Assembly (NCBI GenBank): GCA_902805845.1
Contig: CADCUI010000034.1
Span: 1 to 38,366 of the forward strand
DNA from: an uncultured Nocardioidaceae bacterium
GTDB taxonomy: Bacteria; Actinomycetota; Actinomycetes; Propionibacteriales; Nocardioidaceae
Reading direction: 5' to 3'
Length of the DNA: 38,366 nucleotides
Part shown: positions 9,360-16,342 of the stretch, piece by piece
How positions within the stretch are numbered: the first letter of the stretch is position 1
How the letters are laid out: each line of letters opens with the position of its first letter
Translations under genes and position numbers: made by a program
The notes under the pieces: model-generated
Seen by the model: the letters and a program-made list of their open reading frames with translations, nothing else
What the model was told of the DNA's origin: nothing
The model's database searches: none

Positions 9360-9932
9360 ATGACCGTGACAGTGCGTCGTACTGGTATGCCGAACCCTCG
9401 ATCGTGCAGCCTCTTGGTCGTGGCAGCGGCAGTCCCGGTGCTGCTCAGCGCATCCGGGTGCACCGCTGACGAAGCGGAGCCGTCGAGCGAGGCAGCGAAG
9501 TCGACCGCGCAACCGCCCGCCGCCGAGGAAGCCGAGCCGTCAGCCGCTCCCGCAACCGGGCGGTTCGACCCACTGACCATCTCTTTGAGGCTTCGTGCGA
9601 CGACCGTGCAACAGGGCAAGACATTGCGAAGCCGAGCATTCATCGAGAACAACTCAACGAAGGTGGTCGTGGACCCGGCCTGTGTCATCGCGGAGGGGCG
9701 GTACGCCTTGGTGCCTGTCGACCAACCTCATGCTGAACTCTGGGTTCGACCGATGACTGACTGCGGCGGACCGCACCGTATGCCACCCGGATACCGCGAG
9801 GAGTACCGAGGGCCAGACTTCTTCGCTCGGACCAAGTACGGCGACCCGTTGCCCCCTGGTGAATACATCGCGGTGCTCGACATCAGGGGTCTGTCGCAGC
9901 GTCTGGAGTACCCGGTCACTGTCACCCCCTGA
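9360..9932 (+). CDS. Hypothetical lipoprotein
   Basis: A 190-residue protein from the ATG at 9360; a TTG at 9339 and an ATG at 9387 are alternatives, and the last gives the most compact signal peptide. The hydrophobic core SLLVVAAAVPVLLSASGC ends in a lipobox-like SASGC. A low-complexity linker rich in Ala, Glu, Pro and Ser follows, typical of surface-exposed lipoproteins. The rest (about 115 residues) looks like a single beta-sandwich domain: SLRLRATTVQQGKTLRSRAF, IENNSTKVVVDP, PPGEYIAVLDIRG and YPVTVTP. It has two cysteines that could form a disulfide. The pattern is like extracellular Ig-like domains, but no family was recognised with confidence. It stands alone, with 166 bp to glnA. Confidence 0.65.
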   Translation: MTVTVRRTGMPNPRSCSLLVVAAAVPVLLSASGCTADEAEPSSEAAKSTAQPPAAEEAEPSAAPATGRFDPLTISLRLRATTVQQGKTLRSRAFIENNSTKVVVDPACVIAEGRYALVPVDQPHAELWVRPMTDCGGPHRMPPGYREEYRGPDFFARTKYGDPLPPGEYIAVLDIRGLSQRLEYPVTVTP

Positions 9933-10118
9933 ACGTCTGCTCATCCCGCTTCAGCTGAGTCCTTTGCTCGGCCCGTGACCAGTAAGGACGCTGTCGGCCG
10001 TGCGCGCTGCGCGAAGGCGGACAACGCCATAGGGGATCCCGCACCGGCACGCTCGGCGTGGCCATCCCGCACACCGGAACGTCCCGCGCGCCCGTCCGTT
10101 TCCGATGATCGGCTGGAC

Positions 10119-10448
10119 TCAATCTGAGCAGTCGACAGCGACTGCGAGGGCGGCACAGATCTCGCGCATCCTCACCTCGGCCACTCGTCCCAGGCGTTCG
10201 ACGAGGATGGCGATCGAGACGCTCTCAACCGAGTCGAGATTGACCGCCGAGCGAAGCGGCACCGGGTCTTCACCGGGTTCGAGAACAACCTCGCTCGGGA
10301 GAGTTCGGATGGTGGTCGTGCATGGCGCGACGAGGGTGCGGCGATGGCGTGGGATTACCGCGTCGCGAGACAGCACAACGACCGGCCTGCGGCCGACTGC
10401 CGCCATCTCGCACCACCACACCTCCCCTCGCGCGGGGATGTCCGTCAT
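10119..10448 (-). CDS. MazF/PemK-family toxin (endoribonuclease)
   Basis: A 109-residue protein ([22 protein letters not shown]) with the MazF-family layout. RGEVWW at the N-terminus and [15 protein letters not shown] form the first strands. [28 protein letters not shown] supplies the conserved serine and later strands. MazF toxins are ribosome-independent mRNA or tRNA endonucleases built on a plasmid maintenance toxin fold. The start ATG (complement of 10446-10448) overlaps the antitoxin stop codon by the ATGA arrangement that keeps toxin translation coupled to the antitoxin. The frame is open further upstream, but that part lies in the antitoxin. The cleavage specificity cannot be read from the sequence. 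Confidence 0.87.
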   Translation of the reverse strand: MTDIPARGEVWWCEMAAVGRRPVVVLSRDAVIPRHRRTLVAPCTTTIRTLPSEVVLEPGEDPVPLRSAVNLDSVESVSIAILVERLGRVAEVRMREICAALAVAVDCSD

Positions 10449-10678
10449 GAGGCGGCCACCGCTCGTCGGAACGAAGCGAGGTCCCCCCACTCGTCTGGTT
10501 CGTCCAGGGGGTGCTCGTCGTAGGCGGCGTAACTGGCATCGACTTCAGCTGCGCGATGGCGAGCCAGCAACGCAGCAAGCGCATCGTCCACAAGCGCGGA
10601 GTCTGGCTTGCGGGACACCTTGCGGGCGCTCTCGAGAAGGTCGGCGTCCACCGTGGTGCTCAAACGTGTGCGGCTCAT
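10445..10678 (-). CDS. MazE-like ribbon-helix-helix antitoxin
   Basis: A 77-residue protein starting [20 protein letters not shown], a ribbon-helix-helix opening in which the TRLSTTVD strand would contact DNA. The C-terminal half is acidic ([18 protein letters not shown]) and would wrap the toxin. A GGAAGTG sequence lies about 12-18 bases before the start. Its stop overlaps the toxin ATG, so the pair is one operon, presumably autorepressed by the RHH domain. A longer open frame to 10792 exists but has no conserved sequence. The pair sits alone between a lipoprotein gene and the MerR-VOC gene, as expected for a mobile toxin-antitoxin cassette. Confidence 0.85.
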   Translation of the reverse strand: MSRTRLSTTVDADLLESARKVSRKPDSALVDDALAALLARHRAAEVDASYAAYDEHPLDEPDEWGDLASFRRAVAAS

Positions 10679-10807
10679 GCCACAATCATGCCACTTCCGC
10701 GCTGGGGTGGGCGGCGTCGTCGCAAAGGGATCCACTTGCGACCAGGGACCCCCGCCGGCACCTCCAGTGACCGCTCGACTCCGCTCGATCAATGGGAGTC
10801 AGCTCGC

Positions 10808-11620
10808 TCACTGGGTATCCCATCCGTCGATGTCATTGAGCGGAGTCTGGAACGACCAGAGGTGCCCTTCGGGGTCGCGGACGCTGTACTCGCGGACGCC
10901 GTAGGGCATGTCGGTCGGCTCGTAGTCGATCGCGGCGCCGCTCGCGGCGAGGCGGGCGTGATGGGCGTCGACGTCGTCGACGAGGACGGCGAGCGATGCG
11001 GTGACGGTGCCGTTGGTCAGCGGCGAGACCATCCGGTGTTCAGGAGCCTCACGGTGCAGCCAGACCACGCCGTCGCCGGCGTGGACCTCGCCGTGCACCG
11101 CCCGGCCGCCGTCGTACACGAGCGGTCCCGGAGCCAGGCCCAGGACATCGACGAGGTAGGCATGTCCCGCCACGATGTCGCGGTACACGAGCAACGTGAT
11201 CCGTCGCGTCAGCGCGGGCTCATCCGCCGGCAGGCCCGAGAGCAGGTCGAGTAGGGCCTCGTCACCGGGGCGGTCGCCGACCAGGAGCCGGTCCTCGACG
11301 GCTCGAACTCGCTCCCGCACGCGGGCAAGGTGGGCCAGTCGGGTATCGAGGTCGGCCAGGTGCCGGCGGGTCAGCTCATGTAAGTCGACCGCTTCGGGGT
11401 TGACGTCGGCCACGGGCGTGCCCAGCTCCCGGAGCAGCCGGATCCGGTAGAGCCGATCGAGGGTGTCGCCGTCGTATCGACGTCGGCCCCCAGCGTCGCG
11501 GGCCGGTGCCAGGAGGCCGAGTTCCTCGTAGTAGCGCAGGGTGCGCTCGGTGACGCCGGTACGTCGGGCGACGTCACCGATGCCCCACTCTGGGGAGTCC
11601 GTGCTCTTCATGGAACTCAC
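10808..11620 (-). CDS. MerR-family regulator fused to a VOC (glyoxalase-fold) domain
   Basis: A 270-residue fusion. Residues about 12-80 are a MerR winged helix (WGIGDVARRTGVTERTLRYY and GGRRRYDGDTLDRL). Residues about 80-130 are a dimerisation helix with many Arg and Leu (LTRRHLADLDTRLAHLARV). From about 140 the sequence is a VOC/bleomycin-resistance fold: TLLVYRDIVAGHAYLVDVLG, GEVHAGDGVVWLH, ASLAVLVDDVDAHHARL and VRDPEGHLWSFQTP. The VOC part probably binds a small hydrophobic or electrophilic ligand and signals to the MerR part. Start: the GTG at 11618-11620 has a GAGGT at good spacing; the ATG at 11609-11611 is the alternative. A near-palindrome upstream may be its operator. Confidence 0.87.
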   Translation of the reverse strand: MSSMKSTDSPEWGIGDVARRTGVTERTLRYYEELGLLAPARDAGGRRRYDGDTLDRLYRIRLLRELGTPVADVNPEAVDLHELTRRHLADLDTRLAHLARVRERVRAVEDRLLVGDRPGDEALLDLLSGLPADEPALTRRITLLVYRDIVAGHAYLVDVLGLAPGPLVYDGGRAVHGEVHAGDGVVWLHREAPEHRMVSPLTNGTVTASLAVLVDDVDAHHARLAASGAAIDYEPTDMPYGVREYSVRDPEGHLWSFQTPLNDIDGWDTQ

Positions 11621-11632
11621 GCTAGGACCTCA

Positions 11633-11644
11633 CCTCACGTCAGG
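11633..11644. promoter_or_regulatory. Candidate MerR operator, CCTCACGTCAGG
   Basis: A 12-bp near-palindrome (10 of 12 positions symmetric about ACGT) lies 13-24 bp upstream of the MerR-VOC start. It overlaps the adjacent CCTCACCTCACG direct repeat of CCTCAC units. MerR proteins usually bind a dyad in their own promoter; this is the best dyad here. It is an inference from position and symmetry only. Confidence 0.4.
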
Positions 11645-11969
11645 AGCAACATCTCCGACCCTCCACCTACGAAGGCGCCCGGATGGCCGTGCTGGCTCCT
11701 GCGGGGCAAGTGATCGCGGTCGCGTTCTCGAGCCGCCGTTCCCCTTGCACCCGCCAACAACACAGCCCGCAACTCACCAGTCCTCGACAAGAGCCAGATC
11801 AGAGGTCTTCGCACGAAGGTCGTCCGCGCGCATCGATCGTCTCGCGGAGCGTGACCGGTGCGGGATGGTCGCGCAGGACGCGCGCCGGTGCGGGATTCGC
11901 CTTATGGGCAAACGATGATGTGAGACGCCGTCACGTCCTGGCATCAGTGCCGTGCACTACGTTTCGCTG
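11645..11969. other. Intergenic stretch without a supported gene
   Basis: About 325 bp between the divergent MerR-VOC and EVE-domain genes. The open frames here on the plus strand (for example 11683-11970) have low-complexity Arg/Ser-rich translations and no family resemblance. No tRNA-like fold or strong hairpin was seen. The promoter for the EVE gene must lie in it, but no clear -35/-10 pair stands out. Confidence 0.5.
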
Positions 11970-12371
11970 ATGGCGACTCCTCGGCACTGGGTGATCGTGG
12001 CATCGCGTGACCATGCGAGGCGGGGCGTAAACCGCGGCTATGTCATGGCCAGCCACGGCAAGCGGCCACCCCTGGCCAGGATGTCGCCAGGTGACGGCGT
12101 CCTCATCTACTCACCGACCACCACCCACCCCCACGGTGAGCCGCTGCGAGCGGTGACCATCGTCGGCGAAGTCACCGGAGACGAGCCGGAGCCGAGCGAT
12201 GTGATCCCTCACGGGTTCCGTCGTGCGGCAAGTCTCCGGGAGATTGAGCCGCTGCCGCTCGAGGACATCCGCGAGCATCTGCCCCTCTCACGCATACGGT
12301 TCGGCTTCTTTGAGCTTGACGCGGCGAACGCCGCAGCCATTTGGACCCTCGTGGAGCACCAAGGTCGCTGA
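11970..12371 (+). CDS. EVE-domain (PUA-like) protein, UPF0310 family
   Basis: A 133-residue single-domain protein (MATPRHWVIVASRDHARRGV). It has the features of the EVE/UPF0310 family: HWVIVASRDHA at the first strand, KRPPLARMSPGDGVLIYSPT in the middle, then AVTIVGEVTGDEPEP and PLSRIRFGFFELD. EVE domains have a PUA/YTH-like fold and are thought to bind modified bases; in bacteria they are often found with restriction systems, but no such partner is nearby. The start at 11970 is preferred over the GTG at 11952 because the family begins at this point; neither has a strong ribosome-binding site. It appears monocistronic. Confidence 0.83.
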   Translation: MATPRHWVIVASRDHARRGVNRGYVMASHGKRPPLARMSPGDGVLIYSPTTTHPHGEPLRAVTIVGEVTGDEPEPSDVIPHGFRRAASLREIEPLPLEDIREHLPLSRIRFGFFELDAANAAAIWTLVEHQGR

Positions 12372-12597
12372 GCAAAGGACCGACACCCTCGATTCCGGGA
12401 CCGATGAGGCACCGGTTCGCGTCGCTCGACGTACCGGTTATGGATCCACCAACGGCACGCGGCGCCGCATGGGTCCCTCCGTACGCAGCCTCCGCTGGGC
12501 GCGGTGGTCAACCGGCCCTCGGTGTGGTCTGACCGATGAAATCGTCCGCGCCGCGTTGGTCTGTACGCCGAATACCGACTCACGGGAGGCTGACGCC

Positions 12598-12918
12598 ATG
12601 CAGAAACTGACCTTCGCCATGAACGTGAGCCTGGACGGCTACATCGCCGCGCCGGGCGACGACCTCGGCTGGAGCGTGCCGAGCGACGAGCTGTTCCAGT
12701 GGTGGTCCGACCGGGTGGGGGCGACGGGCCTGGCGCTGTACGGGCGCAAACTGCGGGAGACAATGAGCTCCTACTGGCCGACCGCCCACCGGCAGCCTGG
12801 CGCCACACCGGCGCAGATCCAGTTCGCAGCCCTGGACAACTGGGTGGACCTGAACCTGGTGGAGACCTGGACGTTTCCCGACGGCGTGCTCCTGACCAGG
12901 TACGAGACCAGGCGCTGA
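12598..12918 (+). CDS. Dihydrofolate-reductase-family (RibD C-terminal) protein with an internal in-frame deletion
   Basis: A 106-residue product, with GGGAGG at 12584-12589 before the ATG. The N-terminus (FAMNVSLDGYIAAPGDDLGW, SDELFQWWSD, TGLALYGRKL, PGATPAQIQFA) is the start of an actinobacterial dihydrofolate-reductase-family protein. The C-terminus (ALDNWVDLNLVETWTFPDG, LLTRYETRR) is the very end of the same family. The middle of a normal protein of about 180-190 residues is missing; the join is near residue 77 (about 12826). Lost parts include the segment that usually reads KVVFSST and the GGxxL nucleotide-binding region, so it is unlikely to be an active reductase. It is best read as a relic that stayed in frame. 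Confidence 0.8.
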   Translation: MQKLTFAMNVSLDGYIAAPGDDLGWSVPSDELFQWWSDRVGATGLALYGRKLRETMSSYWPTAHRQPGATPAQIQFAALDNWVDLNLVETWTFPDGVLLTRYETRR

Positions 12919-13134
12919 ATTCTCGACCTCGGATCGGCGCGGGCTCGGGCCACTGAAGGATCTCGGGTGAACCTCTCGGTCGCCGCTGAGCAGGGTCTGA
13001 TGTCCGCGAGTTGCCCATCCGGGTCGAAGACGTCCCTCTGTAGACGGCAACTGTGGAGCAGCTCGGCAGACCGACAGGCGCTGACTAGCACCCGGCCGTG
13101 ACCTACCGGGGGGTCGTCGCACACGAGGCGGGTC

Positions 13135-13611
13135 CTACCTCGGCGGCAATGGCTGCAGGCGTCGCGACGTGGCGTCCCTGACCAGCTTGGTGACCCTCTT
13201 CTCGACGTCGGAGCTCCAGTCGGTGATCGCGAAGGAGACCGGCCACATGGGTCCGTCGTCGAGGGCGGCGTCGTCGTTGAAGCCGAGGGTGGAGTAGCGG
13301 CTCTTGAACTTCTCGGCGCACTGGAAGTAGACGACGACCTTGCCTTCGTCGTTGGCGTACGCGGGCATGCCGTACCACGTCTTGGCCGTGAGGTCGGGAG
13401 CCGTGGTGGTCACCGTCACGTGCACCCTCTCGGCCAGGCGCCTGTCCTGCGGTGACATCTCCGCGATCTTGTCGAGGACGGCCTTCAGCCCGTCGGCCTT
13501 CTTGGCGCCCTTCCTTCCCTCGGTTCGGAGCTCGGCTGTGCGCTCCTTCATCGCGGCGCGCTCCTCGGCCGTGAAGCCGCGGTCGGACGGGGTGGCAGTA
13601 GGTGTCGGCAT
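13135..13611 (-). CDS. DUF1801-family protein
   Basis: A 158-residue protein from the ATG at 13609-13611, chosen because AGGAGAG precedes it at proper spacing; the frame is open further upstream without conservation. The N-terminal third is a charged helical stretch (FTAEERAAMKERTAELRTEG, then a Lys/Ala-rich segment). The rest is a DUF1801 (YdhG-like) fold: LKAVLDKIAEMSPQDRRLAERV, PDLTAKTWYGMPAYANDEGK, VVVYFQCAEKFKSRYSTLGF and MWPVSFAITDW. The biochemical role of these proteins is unsettled; some are called iron chaperones by homology. It follows the DUF1059 gene and the sigma factor on the same strand, with a 145-bp gap. Confidence 0.82.
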   Translation of the reverse strand: MPTPTATPSDRGFTAEERAAMKERTAELRTEGRKGAKKADGLKAVLDKIAEMSPQDRRLAERVHVTVTTTAPDLTAKTWYGMPAYANDEGKVVVYFQCAEKFKSRYSTLGFNDDAALDDGPMWPVSFAITDWSSDVEKRVTKLVRDATSRRLQPLPPR

Positions 13612-13756
13612 GGTCGTCTCTCCTGTTCGCATGGTTGCTTGCGTGGCGCGGGCGACGCGACGGTCGGTGTCGCCGCGTGCGCCAGCGGCGACGACTCGCG
13701 TCACCGGCCGCCGGGTCGGTGTGCTGGGCGGTCGTCGGGATGTGTCGAGGTTGGGG

Positions 13757-13993
13757 TCAGCCGTTGGGAAGCGCGGCGAAGGTCCGCTTCGTGTCGCGGT
13801 ACCAGCCCATCGACCTCTTCGGGTGACGCCATCGGCTCTTCATCGCGTCGCGCGCCTCCTGGTGGGTGGCGTCGCCGGCCTTCTCCGCTTCCTTGAGGTG
13901 TCGGTCCTGGGCGTTGATGACGTCGTCGGCGCTCTCGCCGTGGTGAGCGAGGTCGCAAGGGCCTCCGAGGTCCTTGCAGGTCATGGTCTTCAT
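13757..13993 (-). CDS. DUF1059-family small protein
   Basis: A 78-residue protein starting MKTMTCKDLGGPCDLAHHGE, which is the DUF1059 opening: two conserved cysteines in CKDLGGPCD. The rest (DDVINAQDRHLKEA and HQEARDAMKSRWRHPKRSM) is helical and charged. The start has a strong GAAGGAG 11-17 bp before it. The function of the family is unknown; the paired cysteines and histidines suggest metal or redox chemistry, which is inference. The gene lies just downstream of the ECF sigma gene and has its own copy of the same promoter-like element, so it is the most likely direct target of that sigma factor. Confidence 0.86.
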   Translation of the reverse strand: MKTMTCKDLGGPCDLAHHGESADDVINAQDRHLKEAEKAGDATHQEARDAMKSRWRHPKRSMGWYRDTKRTFAALPNG

Positions 13994-14033
13994 GGTGGTG
14001 TGCTCCTTCCGATTGCTGGGTCCTGTGGTGACT

Positions 14034-14060
14034 GACGTCGAGAACCGGTGCGGTGTGACC
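14034..14060 (-). promoter_or_regulatory. ECF41-type promoter for the DUF1059 gene, GGTCACA-N16-CGTC
   Basis: On the minus strand, GGTCACA (complement of 14054-14060) is followed after exactly 16 bp by CGTC (complement of 14034-14037). This matches the known ECF41 promoter TGTCACA-N16-CGTC at 10 of 11 defined positions. It lies about 40 bp before the DUF1059 start and just past the sigma-gene stop. An element with the same sequence and spacing precedes the sigma gene itself. Confidence 0.75.
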
Positions 14061-14063
14061 GCC

Positions 14064-14900
14064 TCAGCGTGGTTCTCGAGCTTGCGTGCGCCGGGTGACG
14101 CGGGCCAGCACCTCGGGTGCTGCCCTGAAGGTGATCGCTTGGACGAGGCCGCCTCGGATCGTGAAGTCGAAGACGACCTTGGGCTGGCCGAGGTGGTACC
14201 ACGCGCTGCCTGCTCGGTCATCGAGGAGGACCGGGAGTGCGGCGCTGGCGCTGCCGTTGAAGAAGGTCGCCGTCGCGTCGCTGCCCTCGATCCGCTGAGG
14301 TGTCCCCATCAGGACCGCCGCGTCGTCGGCGGTCACGGCTGCGTCGGGCGCGAGCAGCTCGAGCAACCGGTCGAAGTCTCCGTGCCTGGCCGCGGCCATG
14401 AAGGCGTCGACGACCTCCCAGTCGGCCAACCGGTCCTCGGGGCGCGGCTGGCTCACCTTGGCCCGCGCGCGGGAGGCCAGCTTGCGGGCAGCGGCGGGCG
14501 TGGTGTCGAGGAGCGCTGCAATCGTCGAGAACTCGAACCCGAAGCTGTCGTGAAGCACGAACGAGACGCGCTCGCTGGGCGTCAGCCGGTCCAAGACGAC
14601 GTTCAGGGCCCGCCCGACGGTGTCGGCGAGGGCGACGTCCTCGGCGGGGTCGTCGACGATCCCAGCGAGCTCGAGGTCCTCGACCGGGACGGGGGTGCGA
14701 GAGCGCAGCCTGTCCAGGCACAACCGGGTGGTGACGGTCGTCAGCCATGCGGGCAGGCTTTCGATGGCGGCGCCGGTTCCGTGGAGGCGGAGCCACGTCT
14801 GCTGCACGACGTCCTCGGCCTCCGCGCGGTCGCCCAGGATCCGGCTCGCCATGCCGACGAGGCGCGGTCGCTCGGCTTGGAACTCGTCGGTTCGGTCCAC
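14064..14900 (-). CDS. ECF41/SigJ-type RNA polymerase sigma factor with SnoaL-like C-terminal domain
   Basis: A 278-residue sigma factor. Region 2 is in RLVGMASRILGDRAEAEDVV and PAWLTTVTTRLCLDRLRSR; region 4 is in RLTPSERVSFVLHDSFGFEF and TTPAAARKLASRARAKV. After it comes an NTF2/SnoaL-like domain of about 110 residues (VVDAFMAAARHGDFDRLLEL through FDFTIRGGLVQAITFRA). Such fused domains replace an anti-sigma factor in ECF41/SigJ proteins. The Asp-Gly-Gly-Gly motif usual in the C-terminal part is not visible; the equivalent stretch reads TADDAAVLMG. The GTG at 14898-14900 is chosen because AAGGAG sits 8 bp before it; the GTG three codons earlier is too close to that site. The promoter-like element upstream suggests autoregulation. 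Confidence 0.88.
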   Translation of the reverse strand: MDRTDEFQAERPRLVGMASRILGDRAEAEDVVQQTWLRLHGTGAAIESLPAWLTTVTTRLCLDRLRSRTPVPVEDLELAGIVDDPAEDVALADTVGRALNVVLDRLTPSERVSFVLHDSFGFEFSTIAALLDTTPAAARKLASRARAKVSQPRPEDRLADWEVVDAFMAAARHGDFDRLLELLAPDAAVTADDAAVLMGTPQRIEGSDATATFFNGSASAALPVLLDDRAGSAWYHLGQPKVVFDFTIRGGLVQAITFRAAPEVLARVTRRTQAREPR

Positions 14901-14933
14901 GTCGTCCACTCCTTAGATTCCGGTCACCAGACT

Positions 14934-14960
14934 GACGCGACGAACAAGGCAGATGTGACC
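14934..14960 (-). promoter_or_regulatory. ECF41-type promoter for the sigma gene, GGTCACA-N16-CGTC
   Basis: On the minus strand, GGTCACA (complement of 14954-14960) is followed after exactly 16 bp by CGTC (complement of 14934-14937), about 33 bp before the preferred sigma start. The spacing and both boxes are the same as those in front of the DUF1059 gene, while the spacers differ in sequence. This argues for conserved function rather than recent duplication. Confidence 0.75.
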
Positions 14961-15211
14961 GAACGGCCGTCCGACACCGACCGGGTGAGCACGTGCGTGG
15001 TCGCCGGATCCCCAGAGGCGCCGGCAACACGGGTTCGCTTCAGAGAGCCTCGACCTGCTCCGAGGTAGGCGCGGACGCGGCCCGTTGAGTCGTGTCGCGC
15101 CGGTGTGGGACCGGCCTGCGGCGATGTGACAGCCTGGCCGACTGCCGCCGAAAGTCGGCGGTTGGCGCAGCTGGCGGCCCCAGGTGCGCAGTGTCGATGG
15201 CCACACTGGCC
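14961..15211. other. Intergenic stretch without a supported gene
   Basis: About 250 bp (311 bp if the sigma promoter is included) between the sigma gene promoter and the end of the YcaQ-like gene. Open frames crossing it are shadows or have no family resemblance. A lone TGTCACA (complement of 15125-15131) has no CGTC at the right distance. Confidence 0.5.
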
Positions 15212-16336
15212 TCACGTCTCGTGTGGCGCCTCCGACACGGTGAGGTTGAGCCAGCGCGCCAACTCCGTGAGTCTGAACTCGACAGCGGAGCGCAGGTTGT
15301 CGTGCAACGGCTCGTCGACGTGAACCGCGTGCACGAGCAGTTCGCCCGCCTCGCGATCCGCTGTCACGTCGACCTTGCCCACCAGCCCGGCACCGTGCAG
15401 GACGGGCAGGGCGTAGTAGCCCCAGCGGCGCTTCTCCTTGGGCTTGTACATCTCCAGCGTGTAGTCGAAGGCGAGCAGGTCGGTCATCCGTTTGCGATCG
15501 TGCAGCAGAAGGTCGAAGGGCGCGAGCAACTCGGTGCGGTCGGGCGCGGGACGGTCGAGCGTCTCCAACGCGGCGGGGTCGACGCGCCACCGTCCTCGTA
15601 CGCTCTCGACCACCGCCGGCTCACCGGCCTCGCCAGCTCCGACCGGTATCCCCTGCTGGAAGACCGCTCCGGCGCGGGCGAGGCCGAGGGCACACAGGCG
15701 GCGGCGGTCGAGCTCGGCCTCGGCCTCGGCGAGAGGGGGGACTGGGTCGTCGGGGTAGACGCGGTCCGCGAGGTCGTAGATGCGTTCACCGTTCGCACGA
15801 CCCGCGACCGCCACTTCGCCGCGCTGCACGAGCTGGGCGACCAGCATGCGGGTGTTCTTCCCGTCGTTCCAGCCCGACGATCGCCAGGGGCGCACGCAGG
15901 TGTCGGGTAGCGAGCCGACCGGCAGCGGTCCTTCCTGCCGTAGTCGCTCGAGCACGTCCTGGCGACACGCCTCGTTGGCCTCCATCCAGTCGTGCAGCCG
16001 GTGGTGCCACTCCTTCCAGGGCCCAGGAGTCGGCCAGGCAACCATCTGGGCCCGGTACGGGGCGACGTCGTCGATGGAGCGAAACCCACCTGCGACCTCG
16101 AGGAGCCGCTGCGACGCGATCGCGTCGTCTAGATCCCCGGGCCGGTGATCGTGCCCGAGTCTGCTCAAGAGCACGAGTTCCGCGGCCGGCGCCACCGCGC
16201 GGGTCTGGTCAAGGGGGAGCATCGTGAGCCGCCGCGCGGCGTCCAGCATGTCGTCCGGACGATCGTCGGCCAACAGAGCAGCCTGGACTGCGATCCGTCG
16301 TGCCTGGTGTTGCGTCAGTCGGTGCGTCGCCTCCAT
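15212..16336 (-). CDS. YcaQ/AlkZ-like winged-helix DNA-binding protein (HTH_42)
   Basis: A 374-residue protein of the winged-helix superfamily that contains the DNA glycosylases AlkX (YcaQ) and AlkZ, which unhook interstrand crosslinks. Recognisable parts: LTQHQARRIAVQ at the N-terminus, DAARRLTMLPLDQTRAVAPA and AELVLLSRLG, RVYPDDPVPP in the middle, then LLAPFDLLLHDRKRMTDLLAF, YTLEMYKPKEKRRWGYYALP and VLHGAGLVGKVD. In AlkX-type enzymes the catalytic motif is Gln-x-Asp at the place that reads Pro-Leu-Asp here (residues about 41-43 from this start), so glycosylase activity is doubtful. The start is the ATG at 16334-16336; a GTG two codons earlier is possible. It seems monocistronic. Confidence 0.83.
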   Translation of the reverse strand: MEATHRLTQHQARRIAVQAALLADDRPDDMLDAARRLTMLPLDQTRAVAPAAELVLLSRLGHDHRPGDLDDAIASQRLLEVAGGFRSIDDVAPYRAQMVAWPTPGPWKEWHHRLHDWMEANEACRQDVLERLRQEGPLPVGSLPDTCVRPWRSSGWNDGKNTRMLVAQLVQRGEVAVAGRANGERIYDLADRVYPDDPVPPLAEAEAELDRRRLCALGLARAGAVFQQGIPVGAGEAGEPAVVESVRGRWRVDPAALETLDRPAPDRTELLAPFDLLLHDRKRMTDLLAFDYTLEMYKPKEKRRWGYYALPVLHGAGLVGKVDVTADREAGELLVHAVHVDEPLHDNLRSAVEFRLTELARWLNLTVSEAPHET

Positions 16337-16342
16337 GGTCAC

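Noticed and set aside
12919-13134. Gene in the gap after the reductase relic (minus-strand frame 12771-13124)
   Set aside because: Translation has no recognised motif and no ribosome-binding site; part of it overlaps the reductase relic antisense.
15125-15131. Third ECF41 promoter (TGTCACA on the minus strand)
   Set aside because: The -35-like box matches, but the position 16 bp further reads CCAC and not CGTC, and it lies too far from any start.
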